Both the position numbers and the translations under genes were made by a program. A stretch of 30,434 nt of DNA, from assembly GCA_038231495.1 (NCBI GenBank), contig JBBRLG010000014.1, forward strand, positions 1-30,434. Direction: 5' to 3'. Each line of letters starts with the position of its first letter. Position 1 is the first letter of the stretch. The notes beneath the pieces are model-generated. The model was not told where the DNA came from. It worked only from the letters and a program-made list of their open reading frames with translations, and did no database searches. Below, in pieces: positions 1 to 8,650 of the stretch. The DNA is from JBBRLG01 sp038231495. Its GTDB lineage: Bacteria; Planctomycetota; Planctomycetia; Gemmatales; Gemmataceae.

Positions 1-952
1 CGACCGGCGGCAGTGCGATCCCGTCGATCTTGTTAGCCAGCGGCCGGGAGGACTTGGTTTTGACCGACCCCGCGTGGCCGGTTTCGTGGGTCGCTTTGTC
101 CGGCTTGTCGGCGTTGGCGGCGCGCTCGTCGGCGGCGGCGCGGACGAGCGTGCGGTGGCCGCGCAGCTCCGGCGAACGCAGTCCGAACTCCGTGACGCAG
201 CCGTCCATGATTGCCGCGGCGGTCGCCACGTCGCCGTGGGCGTTCGCCAATTCCGCCAACAGCCAGAGCAGGCGCGCGTCCGCCGGCAGCCACAGCGCGA
301 GTTGTTGCACCTGGGCCACGGCGTCGGCGGGCAGCGCTTTACGCTGGTCGGGGCCGAGTTTGCCCGCTTCAAACTTGCCGTCCGGCCCGACGAATTGCGC
401 GTCGAAGAGGGCGTCGAGACCTTGCGCGTTCTTGTCTTCCTTCGCCCGCAGTTTGACCAGCTTGAGCTGCAGTTCTTCGGCCTTCTGTACCTTGCCCGGC
501 GCGAGGCGGACGGCCTCCTTTAGAAACGACGCGGCCTGCTGCCAGTCGCCGTGCATCTGCCAGGCGGTGCCGAGGTTCGCGGTCAGGTGGAAGTGTTCGG
601 GGTGCTCGCGCTGGGCTGGCCGCAAGACTTCGAGTGCCTTGCCCACCTCGCCGAGTCGCAAATATAACGCGCCCAGGTCGGCGGCCTCGTCGGCGGTCAG
701 AGCGCGGCCGGTCGCCGTCTTTGCCAGCTTTGCCGCGGCGTCTTCGTACCGCGCCCGTGCCGGACTGGCCGGGTTGCCCGCCGCCGGCTTGACTGCGACG
801 CCGCGCAACAGCCGCTGGTCGAGCAAAAAGCCGCGCCACTGCGACGGCAACTCGGCGATCGTTTCGCCCGCATAATAGAGGCCGGCGCGGGCCGTCGGCG
901 TGGTACCCAGGATAAACAGTACGACGGCAAAGCCAAAACGGTACGCGCGCAT
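1..952 (-). CDS. Secreted TPR-repeat protein (3' end cut by window edge)
   Basis: The frame stays open from ATG at 952 to the left edge (317 codons visible). The first 23 residues form a Sec signal peptide: Arg near the start, a hydrophobic core (FGFAVVLFILG) and an A-R-A cleavage site, so the protein is probably periplasmic. Residues about 89-152 read as two tetratricopeptide units (DLGALYLRLGEVGKALEVLR, then NLGTAWQMHGDWQQAASFLK). The rest is Ala/Leu/Lys-rich and helical. The start is supported by AAAGGA seven bases upstream. TPR units usually mediate protein contacts; no enzymatic motif is visible. It is transcribed divergently from the isochorismatase-family gene across a 165-bp gap. Specific function unknown. 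Confidence 0.8.
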   Translation of the reverse strand, partial: MRAYRFGFAVVLFILGTTPTARAGLYYAGETIAELPSQWRGFLLDQRLLRGVAVKPAAGNPASPARARYEDAAAKLAKTATGRALTADEAADLGALYLRLGEVGKALEVLRPAQREHPEHFHLTANLGTAWQMHGDWQQAASFLKEAVRLAPGKVQKAEELQLKLVKLRAKEDKNAQGLDALFDAQFVGPDGKFEAGKLGPDQRKALPADAVAQVQQLALWLPADARLLWLLAELANAHGDVATAAAIMDGCVTEFGLRSPELRGHRTLVRAAADERAANADKPDKATHETGHAGSVKTKSSRPLANKIDGIALPPV

Positions 953-1117
953 GGTCGGTCCTTTCGCGGAGGAGCAATGAGCCGCCGTCATTCTACCACT
1001 GCGGAGGAAGTCGGCGAAAGGGCCGACCCACACCGATCACCGCAGTTCCTTGACGTTGCGGCGCGCCGGCGATAGCATCCGCAACAGGTGCAACCGGAGC
1101 CGCCTCGGAGTCTCGCC

Positions 1118-1687
1118 ATGCCACACGCCACGCAAATGTCCGCCGCCGACACGGCCGTGTTGGTCATCGACGTGCAGGAAAAACTGATCGGCAAGATATT
1201 CGACCACGCGGCCTTGGTTCGCAATATCCAATTCCTGCTCGACGCCGCCAAGCTTGTTGGCGTACCGGCTCAGGCCACCGAACAATACCCGCGCGGCCTC
1301 GGTCCCACGGTGCCGGAACTGGCGCGTTATTTCCCCGAACGGCCCGAAAAGGTGGCGTTCAGTTCGTGTGCCATCCCGGCGGTCGTCGAAAACTTACATC
1401 GCGGTGCGCGGCCCAAGGTGGTGTTGGCCGGCATCGAGACGCACGTTTGCGTGCTGAACACGGCGCTCGACCTGCTGGCCCACGACTTCCGCGTCTACCT
1501 TGCGGTGGACGCGCTTGGGGCGCGGTATCGCATCGATCACGACGTTGCCTTGCGTCGTCTGGAACAGGCCGGCGCGATCCTGACGACGGCGGAAGGCTGC
1601 GTTTTCGAGTGGCTGGGCGGTTCCAAGCACCCGCAGTTCAAGGCCGTGAGCCAGCTCGTGCAGGAACGGATGAAGCACTTAAACTGA
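1118..1687 (+). CDS. Isochorismatase-family cysteine hydrolase
   Basis: This 189-residue protein has the catalytic triad of the isochorismatase-like hydrolase family: Asp18 in VLVIDVQE, Lys78 in the PEKVAFSS segment, and Cys111 in GIETHVCVLNTALDLL. The length fits the short YcaC/nicotinamidase-like branch. The family hydrolyses amides, ureido compounds or enol ethers; the substrate cannot be read from the sequence, and the protein is not necessarily an isochorismatase. The ATG at 1118 is preferred over an in-frame GTG at 1088 because GGAG lies seven bases upstream. A palindromic repeat follows the stop codon, and the aminotransferase gene starts 62 bp downstream on the same strand. Confidence 0.88.
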   Translation: MPHATQMSAADTAVLVIDVQEKLIGKIFDHAALVRNIQFLLDAAKLVGVPAQATEQYPRGLGPTVPELARYFPERPEKVAFSSCAIPAVVENLHRGARPKVVLAGIETHVCVLNTALDLLAHDFRVYLAVDALGARYRIDHDVALRRLEQAGAILTTAEGCVFEWLGGSKHPQFKAVSQLVQERMKHLN

Positions 1688-1700
1688 CGGGGAAAACGGT

Positions 1701-1721
1701 ATTGCCGCTTGCGGCTTTGCG
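1701..1721 (+). repeat. Dispersed palindromic repeat, copy 1 (GCCGCTTGCGGC family)
   Basis: Contains GCCGCTTGCGGCTTTGCG, 13 bases after the stop of the isochorismatase-family gene. GCCGC/GCGGC can pair across TT, and flanking GGGGA (from 1690) and TCCCC (from 1722) can extend the fold. The same motif lies just past the stops of lpxA (17589-17607) and the sugar isomerase (27015-27066). It may be a terminator-like or REP-like element; no U-tract is seen. Confidence 0.6.
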
Positions 1722-1749
1722 CTCCCCGCTTTCCCTCCAAAGCAATCCC

Positions 1750-2928
1750 ATGACTATCCCCGGTGAGCTAAACCCGTCGCCCCGCCTGTTACTCGGTCCC
1801 GGCCCCAGCGACGCGCACCCGCGCGTCCTGCGCGCGATGGTGACGCCGTTGCTCGGCCACCTCGACCCGCAGTTCCTGGCGATCATGACTGAGACCCAGA
1901 CGATGCTGCGCGAGGTGTTCCAGACCGGCAACCGCCTGACATTCCCGGTCAGCGCCACCGGCATGGCGGGCATGGAAACCTGTGTCGTCAACCTCATCGA
2001 ACCGGGCGACAAGATGGTCGTCTGCACGGCGGGCTTTTTCGGCAACCGCATCGCTGAAATCGCCGGCCGGGCCGGGGCCGCGGTGACCGTCCTCGAACGC
2101 CCGTGGGGCGAAGTCTTCGACCCGAACGCGATCCGCGAAGTCTTGCAGAAGGTGCGGCCCAAGGTTCTTGGCATCGTCCACGCCGAGACTTCGACGGGTG
2201 CCTGGCAACCGCTGGAGGAACTCGGCAAGCTGTGCCACGAGTTCGATACGCTGCTGCTCGCCGATACCGTCACGTCGCTGGGTTGCGTGCCGGTGCTGCT
2301 GGACGAGTGGGGCATCGACGCGGCCTATAGCTGTTCGCAAAAGGGTCTGGGTTGTCCGCCGGGCCTGTCGCCGGTTTCGTTCAGCGACCGGGCGGTCGAG
2401 GCGATCGACCGCCGTAAGACCAAAATCCAAAGCTGGTATTTTGACACGACTATCGTGCAAAAATACTGGGGCGACGACCGCGCGTACCACCACACAGGCC
2501 CGATCAGCATGATCTACGCCCTTCGGGAAGGGTTGCGTCTCGTGCTGGAAGAAGGTTTGGAACCGCGCTGGGCACGGCACAAGAAAAACCACCTGGCACT
2601 GAAGGCGGGCTTGCTGGCGTTGGGACTGCCCTACGCCGCCGCGGAAGGGCACCAGTTGCCGCAGCTCAACGCGGTCCACATCCCGGCGGGCGTGGACGAC
2701 CTGGCGGTGCGGCAGCGGTTGCTGAACGAGTTCGGCATCGAAATCGGCAGCGGCCTGGGCGAATTCAAAGGCAAGGTATGGCGCATCGGCCTGATGGGGT
2801 ACAATAGCAGGGCGGGCAACGTGCTGCTGTTCCTGGCGGCGCTGGAGCAATGCCTGTTGGGCCAGGGGGCGAAGATCACGGCCGGCGCTGGTGTGGCGGC
2901 GGCGGAACAGGCATTTGCCTCGTCCTGA
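1750..2928 (+). CDS. Class V aminotransferase, alanine/serine-glyoxylate aminotransferase type
   Basis: A 392-residue PLP enzyme of the alanine-glyoxylate / serine-pyruvate aminotransferase group. Visible family signatures are the N-terminal LLLGPGPSDAHPRVLRAM, the SATGMAGMET cofactor-binding loop, HAETSTG, the Asp of LLADTVTSLG that contacts the pyridine nitrogen, and PLP lysine Lys198 in CSQKGLGCPPG. Length is normal for the family. It would move an amino group between alanine or serine and glyoxylate or pyruvate; the exact pair is not resolved. The frame is open well upstream over the end of the preceding gene, but similarity begins at the ATG at 1750, so that start is chosen. The next gene begins 21 bp downstream. 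Confidence 0.92.
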   Translation: MTIPGELNPSPRLLLGPGPSDAHPRVLRAMVTPLLGHLDPQFLAIMTETQTMLREVFQTGNRLTFPVSATGMAGMETCVVNLIEPGDKMVVCTAGFFGNRIAEIAGRAGAAVTVLERPWGEVFDPNAIREVLQKVRPKVLGIVHAETSTGAWQPLEELGKLCHEFDTLLLADTVTSLGCVPVLLDEWGIDAAYSCSQKGLGCPPGLSPVSFSDRAVEAIDRRKTKIQSWYFDTTIVQKYWGDDRAYHHTGPISMIYALREGLRLVLEEGLEPRWARHKKNHLALKAGLLALGLPYAAAEGHQLPQLNAVHIPAGVDDLAVRQRLLNEFGIEIGSGLGEFKGKVWRIGLMGYNSRAGNVLLFLAALEQCLLGQGAKITAGAGVAAAEQAFASS

Positions 2929-2949
2929 TTTTCTGCGGTGGAGAAGGTC

Positions 2950-3555
2950 ATGGCAGAAGCGCAGGTTGTGTTTTTTGGGCTAGACATACTGGACAGGATG
3001 GTTGAAGCCGTGGAAGCCGTTAAAGATCGTCTGCGTCGAGCCACCGCCGCATTGGAAAAGGCGGGAGTTGACTACGCGGTTGTGGGTGGGAACGCCGTGG
3101 CCGCGTGGGTAACCAGCAAAGACAAGGCAGCGGTGCGTTTCACCCAGGATGTTGATTTGCTCCTGCGCCGGTCAGATATGGCCGCCGCAACGACCGCCTT
3201 ATCCTCGGCGGGATTTATTTGGAATGAGACGTTTGGGGTCGAGATGTTCCTTGACGGCCCGGCCGCTCATCCGCGCGATGCGGTCCATGTGCTTTTTGCC
3301 GGCGAGAGAGTCAAGACGAATGACGCGTTGCCTGCACCCGACATGGCGGAAGTCGATTTGCGCGTCGGCGAAGGGTTTCGCGTGGTGACACTTGAAGCGC
3401 TGGTGCGGATGAAACTCACGTCCCACCGCCGCAAAGATCAAGTTCATATCCAGGACATGATCGGCGTCGGTCTGATTGACTCGTCGTGGGTGGCCCGGTT
3501 TCCGCCGGCACTGGCCGCACGGTTACAGCCCCTGTTGGACGATCCCACCGGCTGA
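2950..3555 (+). CDS. Nucleotidyltransferase-fold protein (stand-alone)
   Basis: A 201-residue protein with hallmarks of the polymerase-beta-like nucleotidyltransferase fold: YAVVGGNAVAAWV (Gly46-Gly47), then the acidic pair Asp67/Asp69 in FTQDVDLLL, and a helical second half (TLEALVRMKL, HIQDMI). Related small proteins include AbiEii/MNT-type antitoxin or toxin partners and tRNA- or antibiotic-modifying enzymes. No HEPN-like or other toxin partner adjoins, so a toxin-antitoxin role is not supported. The ATG at 2950 is chosen because GGAGAAGG lies directly upstream; an in-frame GTG at 2938 is less likely. hemB follows 17 bp after the stop. Function unknown. Confidence 0.75.
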   Translation: MAEAQVVFFGLDILDRMVEAVEAVKDRLRRATAALEKAGVDYAVVGGNAVAAWVTSKDKAAVRFTQDVDLLLRRSDMAAATTALSSAGFIWNETFGVEMFLDGPAAHPRDAVHVLFAGERVKTNDALPAPDMAEVDLRVGEGFRVVTLEALVRMKLTSHRRKDQVHIQDMIGVGLIDSSWVARFPPALAARLQPLLDDPTG

Positions 3556-3572
3556 GTAGGGCGACTTGCATC

Positions 3573-4577
3573 ATGACCTCCGAAATCGGATCGAATTTCC
3601 CGACCAGTCGCCCGCGCCGCTTGCGCCATCATCCGCTGGTGCGCAACCTCGTCCGCGAAAACACACTCTCCGTCGCCGACCTCATTTATCCGCTATTCGT
3701 GCGCCCCGGCCAGGGCATCAAGAAAGAGATCGCCTCGATGCCGGGCAATTACCAACTCAGCGTGGACCGGCTCATTGAAGAAGTCGGTTCCGCCGCCGAC
3801 CTGGGCGTGCGTGCGTTCATGCTATTCGGCATCCCGACGCACAAGGACGCCACGGGTTCCTCGGCCCTTGCAGACGAGGGCATCGTCCAGCAGGCGTTGC
3901 GCGCCTTGCGAAAGACGTTTGCCGACAAGGTGCTGCTTCTTACGGACGAGTGTTTCTGCGAGTACACCGACCACGGCCATTGCGGCATCCTCAGCGAAAC
4001 GAGCGGCCGGCTCGACCTCGACAATGACAAAACGCTGCCGCTGCTCGCCGCGCAGTGCGTCAGCCACGCCCAAGCTGGGGCCGACATGGTGGCGCCGAGC
4101 GGCATGCTCGACGGCATGGTCGGCAGCATCCGCTCCGCCCTCGATGCCGCGGGGTTCGCGCACTTGCCGATCATGAGCTATTCGGCGAAATACGCCTCGG
4201 GCTTCTACGGCCCGTTCCGCGACGCCGCCGAGTCGCCGCCGCAGTTCGGCGACCGCAGCGGCTACCAGATGGACCCCGCCAACGGCGACGAGGCCTTGCG
4301 CGAAGTGGCCCTCGATCTGGCCGAAGGCGCCGACATCGTCATGGTCAAACCGGCGCTGAGTTACCTCGACATCATCCGCCGGGTGAAGGACCGTTTCGGC
4401 GTGCCGGTGGCGGCGTACAACGTCAGCGGCGAGTTTGCGATGGTCAAGGCCGCTGCCGCCAAGGGCTGGATCTACGAACGGCGGGTGGCCCTGGAAATCC
4501 TGACGAGCATCAAGCGCGCCGGCGCGGATATGATTCTCACCTACTTTGCACGAGACACGGCCCTGTGGCTGCGGTAA
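3573..4577 (+). CDS. hemB: Delta-aminolevulinic acid dehydratase (porphobilinogen synthase)
   Basis: This 334-residue enzyme condenses two 5-aminolevulinate molecules to porphobilinogen, the first common step to haem and other tetrapyrroles. Both active-site lysines are visible: Lys206 in SYSAKYASGFYGPFRDAA and Schiff-base Lys259 in VMVKPALSYLD. Cys127, Cys129 and Cys137 in DECFCEYTDHGHCG form the three-cysteine site of zinc-dependent family members. Length and N-terminus (RPRRLRHHPLVRNLVRENTL) are typical. Start at ATG 3573; longer in-frame starts would overlap the preceding gene. It ends with tandem stops TAA-TAA. No other tetrapyrrole gene lies in the window. Confidence 0.97.
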   Translation: MTSEIGSNFPTSRPRRLRHHPLVRNLVRENTLSVADLIYPLFVRPGQGIKKEIASMPGNYQLSVDRLIEEVGSAADLGVRAFMLFGIPTHKDATGSSALADEGIVQQALRALRKTFADKVLLLTDECFCEYTDHGHCGILSETSGRLDLDNDKTLPLLAAQCVSHAQAGADMVAPSGMLDGMVGSIRSALDAAGFAHLPIMSYSAKYASGFYGPFRDAAESPPQFGDRSGYQMDPANGDEALREVALDLAEGADIVMVKPALSYLDIIRRVKDRFGVPVAAYNVSGEFAMVKAAAAKGWIYERRVALEILTSIKRAGADMILTYFARDTALWLR

Positions 4578-4619
4578 TAATAGACGTATTCCCGTGGCAG
4601 AAGCGGCGAGGATCACGGC

Positions 4620-6518
4620 ATGTTGGTCGGACAACAAATCGGACCGTTCCACGTTGACAAGGAACTCGGCAGCGGTGCCATGGGCACCGTGTACCGCGCC
4701 ACCTACGTCCCGAATGGCATGATCGTCGCCATCAAGGTCATGGCCCCCGGCCTCGGCACCACCAACTCCAACGCCGCCCAACGGTTCGTGCGCGAGTCCG
4801 TCATTCTCAAACAACTCAAGCACCCCAACATCGTCCGCCTGTTCGCCGTCGGCAAGACGCACGGCACCCGCTACTACGCCATGGAGTACATCGAGGGCGA
4901 GACGCTCGACCAGGTCATGGCCCGGCGCGAGCGCATGACCTGGGAAGAAGTCGTCACCCTCGGCCAACAGTTGTGCGCCGCCCTGCAACACGCCCACCAA
5001 ATGGGCGTCATCCACCGCGACCTGAAGCCGTCGAACCTCATGATCCTCCGCGACGGTACGCTCAAGCTGACCGACTTCGGCATCGCCAAGGACATGGACG
5101 GCACCGCCCTGACCTCGGCCAACTGCACCGTCGGCACGGCGTCCTACATGTCGCCCGAACAGTGTCGCGGCGAGCGCGACATGACGCACAAGTCGGACCT
5201 GTACTCGCTCGGCGTCGTCTTTTACGAGCTGGTCACGGGCCGCAAGCCGTTCAACGCCGACAACGCCATGGAGATGTTCATGCAGCACGTCTCCGGCGGG
5301 TTCGAGCGCCCGTCGCGCCTGGTCCTCGACCTGCCGGTGTGGTTCGACAACCTCATCTGTCAGATGCTCGAAAAGAAGCCGGACCAGCGGCCCCTCGACG
5401 CGGCTATGATTGCGCAAACGCTCAACACCATTCAGGAAAAAGTCGAAGCCCAGATGAGTGCCGGCGTCGATGCGGTGCGTTCCCGGCGGATCGACCGGCC
5501 GCACGGCACCCGCAACCCGGACGAGGCCGACCGCGACGCCGCCCGTTCGCTCAAGGACGGCAGGCGCAAGAAGAAACGCAAAGGTCGTCTGCCGCGCTTC
5601 TACGAACACGCCTGGTTCATGGTCGCCGGCGTCGCGGGCATCTTGTTGGCGATGGCCGTCGTCAGCTATTTCGTCTTCTTCACGGCGAATTCGGTGGACC
5701 TCCTGTACGCGCAGTCGAAACGGCTGATGGAGTCGAACGACCCGGCCAAGTGGGACGAGGCGCTGGACGGCCCGCTCAAGGAGTTCGAGGCCAACCACCC
5801 GACCGCGCAGGGCGACAAGGCCGACCAGTTGCGGCGCTGGGCGGTCGATGGCCACTACCGGCAGTGCTTCGAGCAGGTGAAAAAACATCTGGAACGCAAG
5901 CACTTTCCGCCCTCGAACCCGCAGGAGGAGATCGCCTTTCCGGCCGCGGTTGCCGAGAACGAAGGCAAGATCGACAAGGCCAAGGACGCCTGGAAACAGT
6001 TGCAGCAGCAAGCCGGGTCGGGTCCGTGGGGGATTTTCGCGGAGCGCCGCCTGCGCGAACTCGACGGCGTCGATGCGGAAAAGGCCCGGTTGCAGCGGGA
6101 GCTTGAAAAGATCCGGGTGTTCCGCCGGGACCCCGAGACGAACGACCCGGACCTGGCAATGCTCACCGCGTTCCGCTACGAACGCGTCCTGGACTACGTC
6201 GAGGCGTACCAGCACTTCGAGAAGCGGAAGCAGGACTTCGTCGGCAAAGCCAACGCCCACCTCTCTTACTTGCTCGCCGCCAAGAAGGCCCAGGAGTTGA
6301 AGCCGATGACCACCGGGGCCAAAGACCGGGCGACCCTGCTCGACGACCGGCTAAGAGACGCCACGGAAGCCGAGGACAACGACGCTTACGTTATCGTGCT
6401 CGACCTCATCGCCTTGTACAGCGATAGTGCCGAAGCCGAGGTTAAAAAGCGGGTGGAAAAAGCCCTCGAACTGCGGACCGTCCTGCGCCGCAAGCTGAAA
6501 CTGCCCGACACGCCGTGA
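4620..6518 (+). CDS. Transmembrane Ser/Thr protein kinase with extracytoplasmic helical/TPR-like domain
   Basis: A 632-residue Hanks-type kinase of the PknB kind. It has glycine loop GSGAMGTVY (17-25), ATP-anchoring Lys39 (VAIKVM), catalytic loop HRDLKPSN (His132, Asp134), DFGIAKD, activation-segment end GTASYMSPEQC, and SDLYSLGVVFYELVTG. All key residues are present, so it should be active. A basic linker (KKKRKG) precedes one transmembrane helix at about 331-356. The remaining 275 residues lie outside the cytoplasm and are helical, charged and TPR-like (KDAWKQLQQQAGSGPWG, DYVEAYQHFEKRKQDF). The start codon is ATG 4620, 42 bp after hemB. The extracytoplasmic part probably senses or binds a partner; the ligand is unknown. 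Confidence 0.93.
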   Translation: MLVGQQIGPFHVDKELGSGAMGTVYRATYVPNGMIVAIKVMAPGLGTTNSNAAQRFVRESVILKQLKHPNIVRLFAVGKTHGTRYYAMEYIEGETLDQVMARRERMTWEEVVTLGQQLCAALQHAHQMGVIHRDLKPSNLMILRDGTLKLTDFGIAKDMDGTALTSANCTVGTASYMSPEQCRGERDMTHKSDLYSLGVVFYELVTGRKPFNADNAMEMFMQHVSGGFERPSRLVLDLPVWFDNLICQMLEKKPDQRPLDAAMIAQTLNTIQEKVEAQMSAGVDAVRSRRIDRPHGTRNPDEADRDAARSLKDGRRKKKRKGRLPRFYEHAWFMVAGVAGILLAMAVVSYFVFFTANSVDLLYAQSKRLMESNDPAKWDEALDGPLKEFEANHPTAQGDKADQLRRWAVDGHYRQCFEQVKKHLERKHFPPSNPQEEIAFPAAVAENEGKIDKAKDAWKQLQQQAGSGPWGIFAERRLRELDGVDAEKARLQRELEKIRVFRRDPETNDPDLAMLTAFRYERVLDYVEAYQHFEKRKQDFVGKANAHLSYLLAAKKAQELKPMTTGAKDRATLLDDRLRDATEAEDNDAYVIVLDLIALYSDSAEAEVKKRVEKALELRTVLRRKLKLPDTP

Positions 6519-6549
6519 AGTCGGGCCGTCAAATCCGTTCGCCAGCTTG

Positions 6550-6578
6550 TTGACTTCGCCCTCCCAAGGTGGTACGAC
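6550..6578 (+). promoter_or_regulatory. Candidate sigma-70-type promoter upstream of the MFS gene
   Basis: TTGACT (6550-6555) matches five of six -35 consensus bases and is followed after 17 bases by TACGAC (6573-6578), a weak -10 with three of six matches. It lies in the 193-bp gap between the kinase stop (6518) and the transporter start (6712). Nothing else was recognised in that gap. Confidence 0.25.
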
Positions 6579-6711
6579 AAATCCCAGCGTGTCGGCTACC
6601 GGGGCGACAGCCAAGCCTTTGTTGGAAAACCAGTTGGGTACGCGAGACCGGCGGCTCTCCGGGCCGGTTCGAGGTCCCACGGGCGTTTGGGTGGAGCGAG
6701 GTCGGACAAGC

Positions 6712-8505
6712 ATGGCGCATGACAACGAGGGCGGTCAAATCCGCCGCGGGGCGGACGTGACGGGGGTTACGAACCAGCCGGCGGACATGGGCGGCTACCA
6801 ATCCCCCGGCGGCGGCGGGATGAGTTTTGCCGATACCAGTACCAACAACAAGATCTTGTTCTGGGCCAGTTTTCTCACGCTGATCGCCGCCGGCGTTGGC
6901 TTCTCGGTCCGCGGGGCCATCCTCGGCGATTGGAGCAAGCAGTTCGGCTTCACGCAGACCGAACTGGGCACCATCACCGGCGGCGGGTTGGTGGGCTTCG
7001 GCATCACCATCATCCTCTTCAGCTTCATTGCCGACTGGGTCGGCTACAAGGCGCTGATGACCATCGCCTTCCTGTTTCACTTTTCGTCGGCCGTGGTAAC
7101 GCTGGCCGCGACCTACGTCTCCACCGCCTACGGCAAGGACGCGACGTACTGGACTCTGTGGACCGGCATGTTTCTGTACGCCCTGGGCAACGGCACCTGC
7201 GAGGCCGTTATCAACCCGCTGACCGCGGACCTCTTCCCGCGCAACAAGACGCATTTCCTTAACATTCTGCATGCCGGTTGGCCCGGCGGCTTGATCCTCG
7301 GCGCGTTGCTCGGGCTGGGCTTCAACTACATCGGCGGCGTTCACCTGGAGCCGAACGGCCGCAACATCTGGGAAATCCAGATGGTCCTTTTCCTGATACC
7401 CACGCTGGCGTATGGCATTCTCATGTTTGGCCGCAAGTTCCCGCAATCCCACGCCGCCGCGGCCGGCGTATCGATCGGCACCATGCTGATGGAGTTTGCC
7501 GCCCCCATCCTGTTGTTGTTGCTCGTCATTCACATGATGGTCGGCTACGTCGAGCTGGGCACCGACAGCTGGATCACCAACATCACCGGGACTATTCTGG
7601 ACAACAAGAACTTCGGCATCATGCTGTTCATTTGGACCTCGGGGCTGATGTTCATCCTGCGCTTCTTCGCAGGCCCCATTGTTCACAAAATCTCTCCCAT
7701 CGGTCTCTTGTTCGTGAGCGCCATCCTCGGCTGTTGTGGCCTGCTGCTGCTGGGCCAATCGACCGGCGCCTGGCTCTGCATCTTGGCGGCGACCGTTTAC
7801 GGCTTCGGTAAAACGTTTCTCTGGCCGACCATGCTCGGCGTGGTTTCGGAACGCTACCCGCGCGGCGGCGCGCTGACCTTGGGTATGATCGGCGGCATGG
7901 GCATGCTCTCCGCGGGCCTGCTGGGCACCCCCGGCATCGGCTACAAGCAGGACTATTTCGCGTCGCACTACCTGCAAGACAGCAACCCGGCAACGTACGA
8001 CCGCTACAAGTCGGACGACAAAAATTCCTTCCTCTTCTTCCCCGCCATTTCCGGCCTCGACGGCCAGAAGGTCGGCGTCCTGGGCGACGACGGCAAGCAG
8101 CTCCAAGGCGACCTCGAAATCCTTGAAAAATCCGGAAGCCTGATGAAGCTGAAGGACATTCAAAAGAGTGAGAAGGAGAAAACGGCCCTGACGCCCGACC
8201 AGGATGCCTTCAAGAAGGGCGACAACTGGAAGGTCGCCACGCAGGTGGACGCTCTTAACACCTGGTGGGAGGACGCGCAAAAGTCCAAGGATAAGGACAA
8301 GGGGCCGGTCACTGACGCCCGGCTTTACGGCGGCAAGATGGCGTTGACGTACACCGCGTTCGTGCCCGCGACGATGGCGTTGTGTTACCTTTTCCTGCTG
8401 CTCTATTTCCGCGCCAAGGGCGGCTACCAGGCCAACGTGCTGATCGAACACGGTGCCAACGACGAGAAGTTCACCGGCGGCGTCGAAGGGCCGGCGGACT
8501 TGTAG
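6712..8505 (+). CDS. MFS transporter with a large soluble loop before the last helix
   Basis: A 597-residue polytopic membrane protein. Twelve hydrophobic helices can be counted: six before FGRKFPQ, then six more starting near MLMEFAAPILLLLLVIHM. The loop after helix 2 has the MFS-like FIADWVGYKAL pattern, and GNGTCEAVINPLTADLFPRN after helix 4 resembles sugar/nucleoside-type MFS proteins. Residues about 414-542, between helices 11 and 12, form an unusually large hydrophilic, Lys/Asp-rich insertion. The first ~45 residues are Gly-rich and polar. ATG 6712 is chosen because upstream codons from the alternative TTG at 6547 look non-coding. Substrate unknown. Confidence 0.85.
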   Translation: MAHDNEGGQIRRGADVTGVTNQPADMGGYQSPGGGGMSFADTSTNNKILFWASFLTLIAAGVGFSVRGAILGDWSKQFGFTQTELGTITGGGLVGFGITIILFSFIADWVGYKALMTIAFLFHFSSAVVTLAATYVSTAYGKDATYWTLWTGMFLYALGNGTCEAVINPLTADLFPRNKTHFLNILHAGWPGGLILGALLGLGFNYIGGVHLEPNGRNIWEIQMVLFLIPTLAYGILMFGRKFPQSHAAAAGVSIGTMLMEFAAPILLLLLVIHMMVGYVELGTDSWITNITGTILDNKNFGIMLFIWTSGLMFILRFFAGPIVHKISPIGLLFVSAILGCCGLLLLGQSTGAWLCILAATVYGFGKTFLWPTMLGVVSERYPRGGALTLGMIGGMGMLSAGLLGTPGIGYKQDYFASHYLQDSNPATYDRYKSDDKNSFLFFPAISGLDGQKVGVLGDDGKQLQGDLEILEKSGSLMKLKDIQKSEKEKTALTPDQDAFKKGDNWKVATQVDALNTWWEDAQKSKDKDKGPVTDARLYGGKMALTYTAFVPATMALCYLFLLLYFRAKGGYQANVLIEHGANDEKFTGGVEGPADL

Positions 8506-8519
8506 CCGGTGTGAAAATG

Positions 8520-8583
8520 GGTGGTTGGTGGTTGGTGAAAAGGCGACCAAGGCGTTTTGCATTTTCACCAACCACCAACCATC
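8520..8583. repeat. Long inverted repeat downstream of the MFS gene
   Basis: GGTTGGTGGTTGGTGAAAA (8523-8541) is perfectly complementary in reverse to 8562-8580: a 19-bp stem with a 20-base loop, extendable by a few pairs. Each arm is itself built of GGTTGGT units. A shorter GTGAAAATG (8511-8519) could pair alternatively with CATTTTCAC (8560-8568). It lies between the MFS stop (8505) and the next gene (8651). It may be a terminator or a REP-like element. Confidence 0.75.
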
Positions 8584-8650
8584 AACCACCCTTGTGCGTT
8601 CCCTATAATTGAGGAGGAGTGGTCCACGAACGTCCTCGGCGGGGAGCGCG

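Noticed and set aside
2950..3555. Nucleotidyltransferase-fold gene as half of a toxin-antitoxin pair
   Set aside because: Neighbours are an aminotransferase and hemB; no HEPN or AbiE partner adjoins.
1750..4577. Isochorismatase, aminotransferase, hemB as a dedicated secondary-metabolite operon
   Set aside because: The enzymes share no obvious pathway, and a palindromic repeat separates the first two genes.
3822..6260. 812-codon open frame on the minus strand across hemB and the kinase gene
   Set aside because: Antisense shadow of two clear genes in GC-rich DNA. Its translation is low-complexity, rich in Arg/Val/His/Gly, with no motif.
8604..8609. TATAAT as a promoter for the PhnP-like gene
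   Set aside because: No acceptable -35 box at 15-19 bases upstream; that region is the inverted repeat arm.
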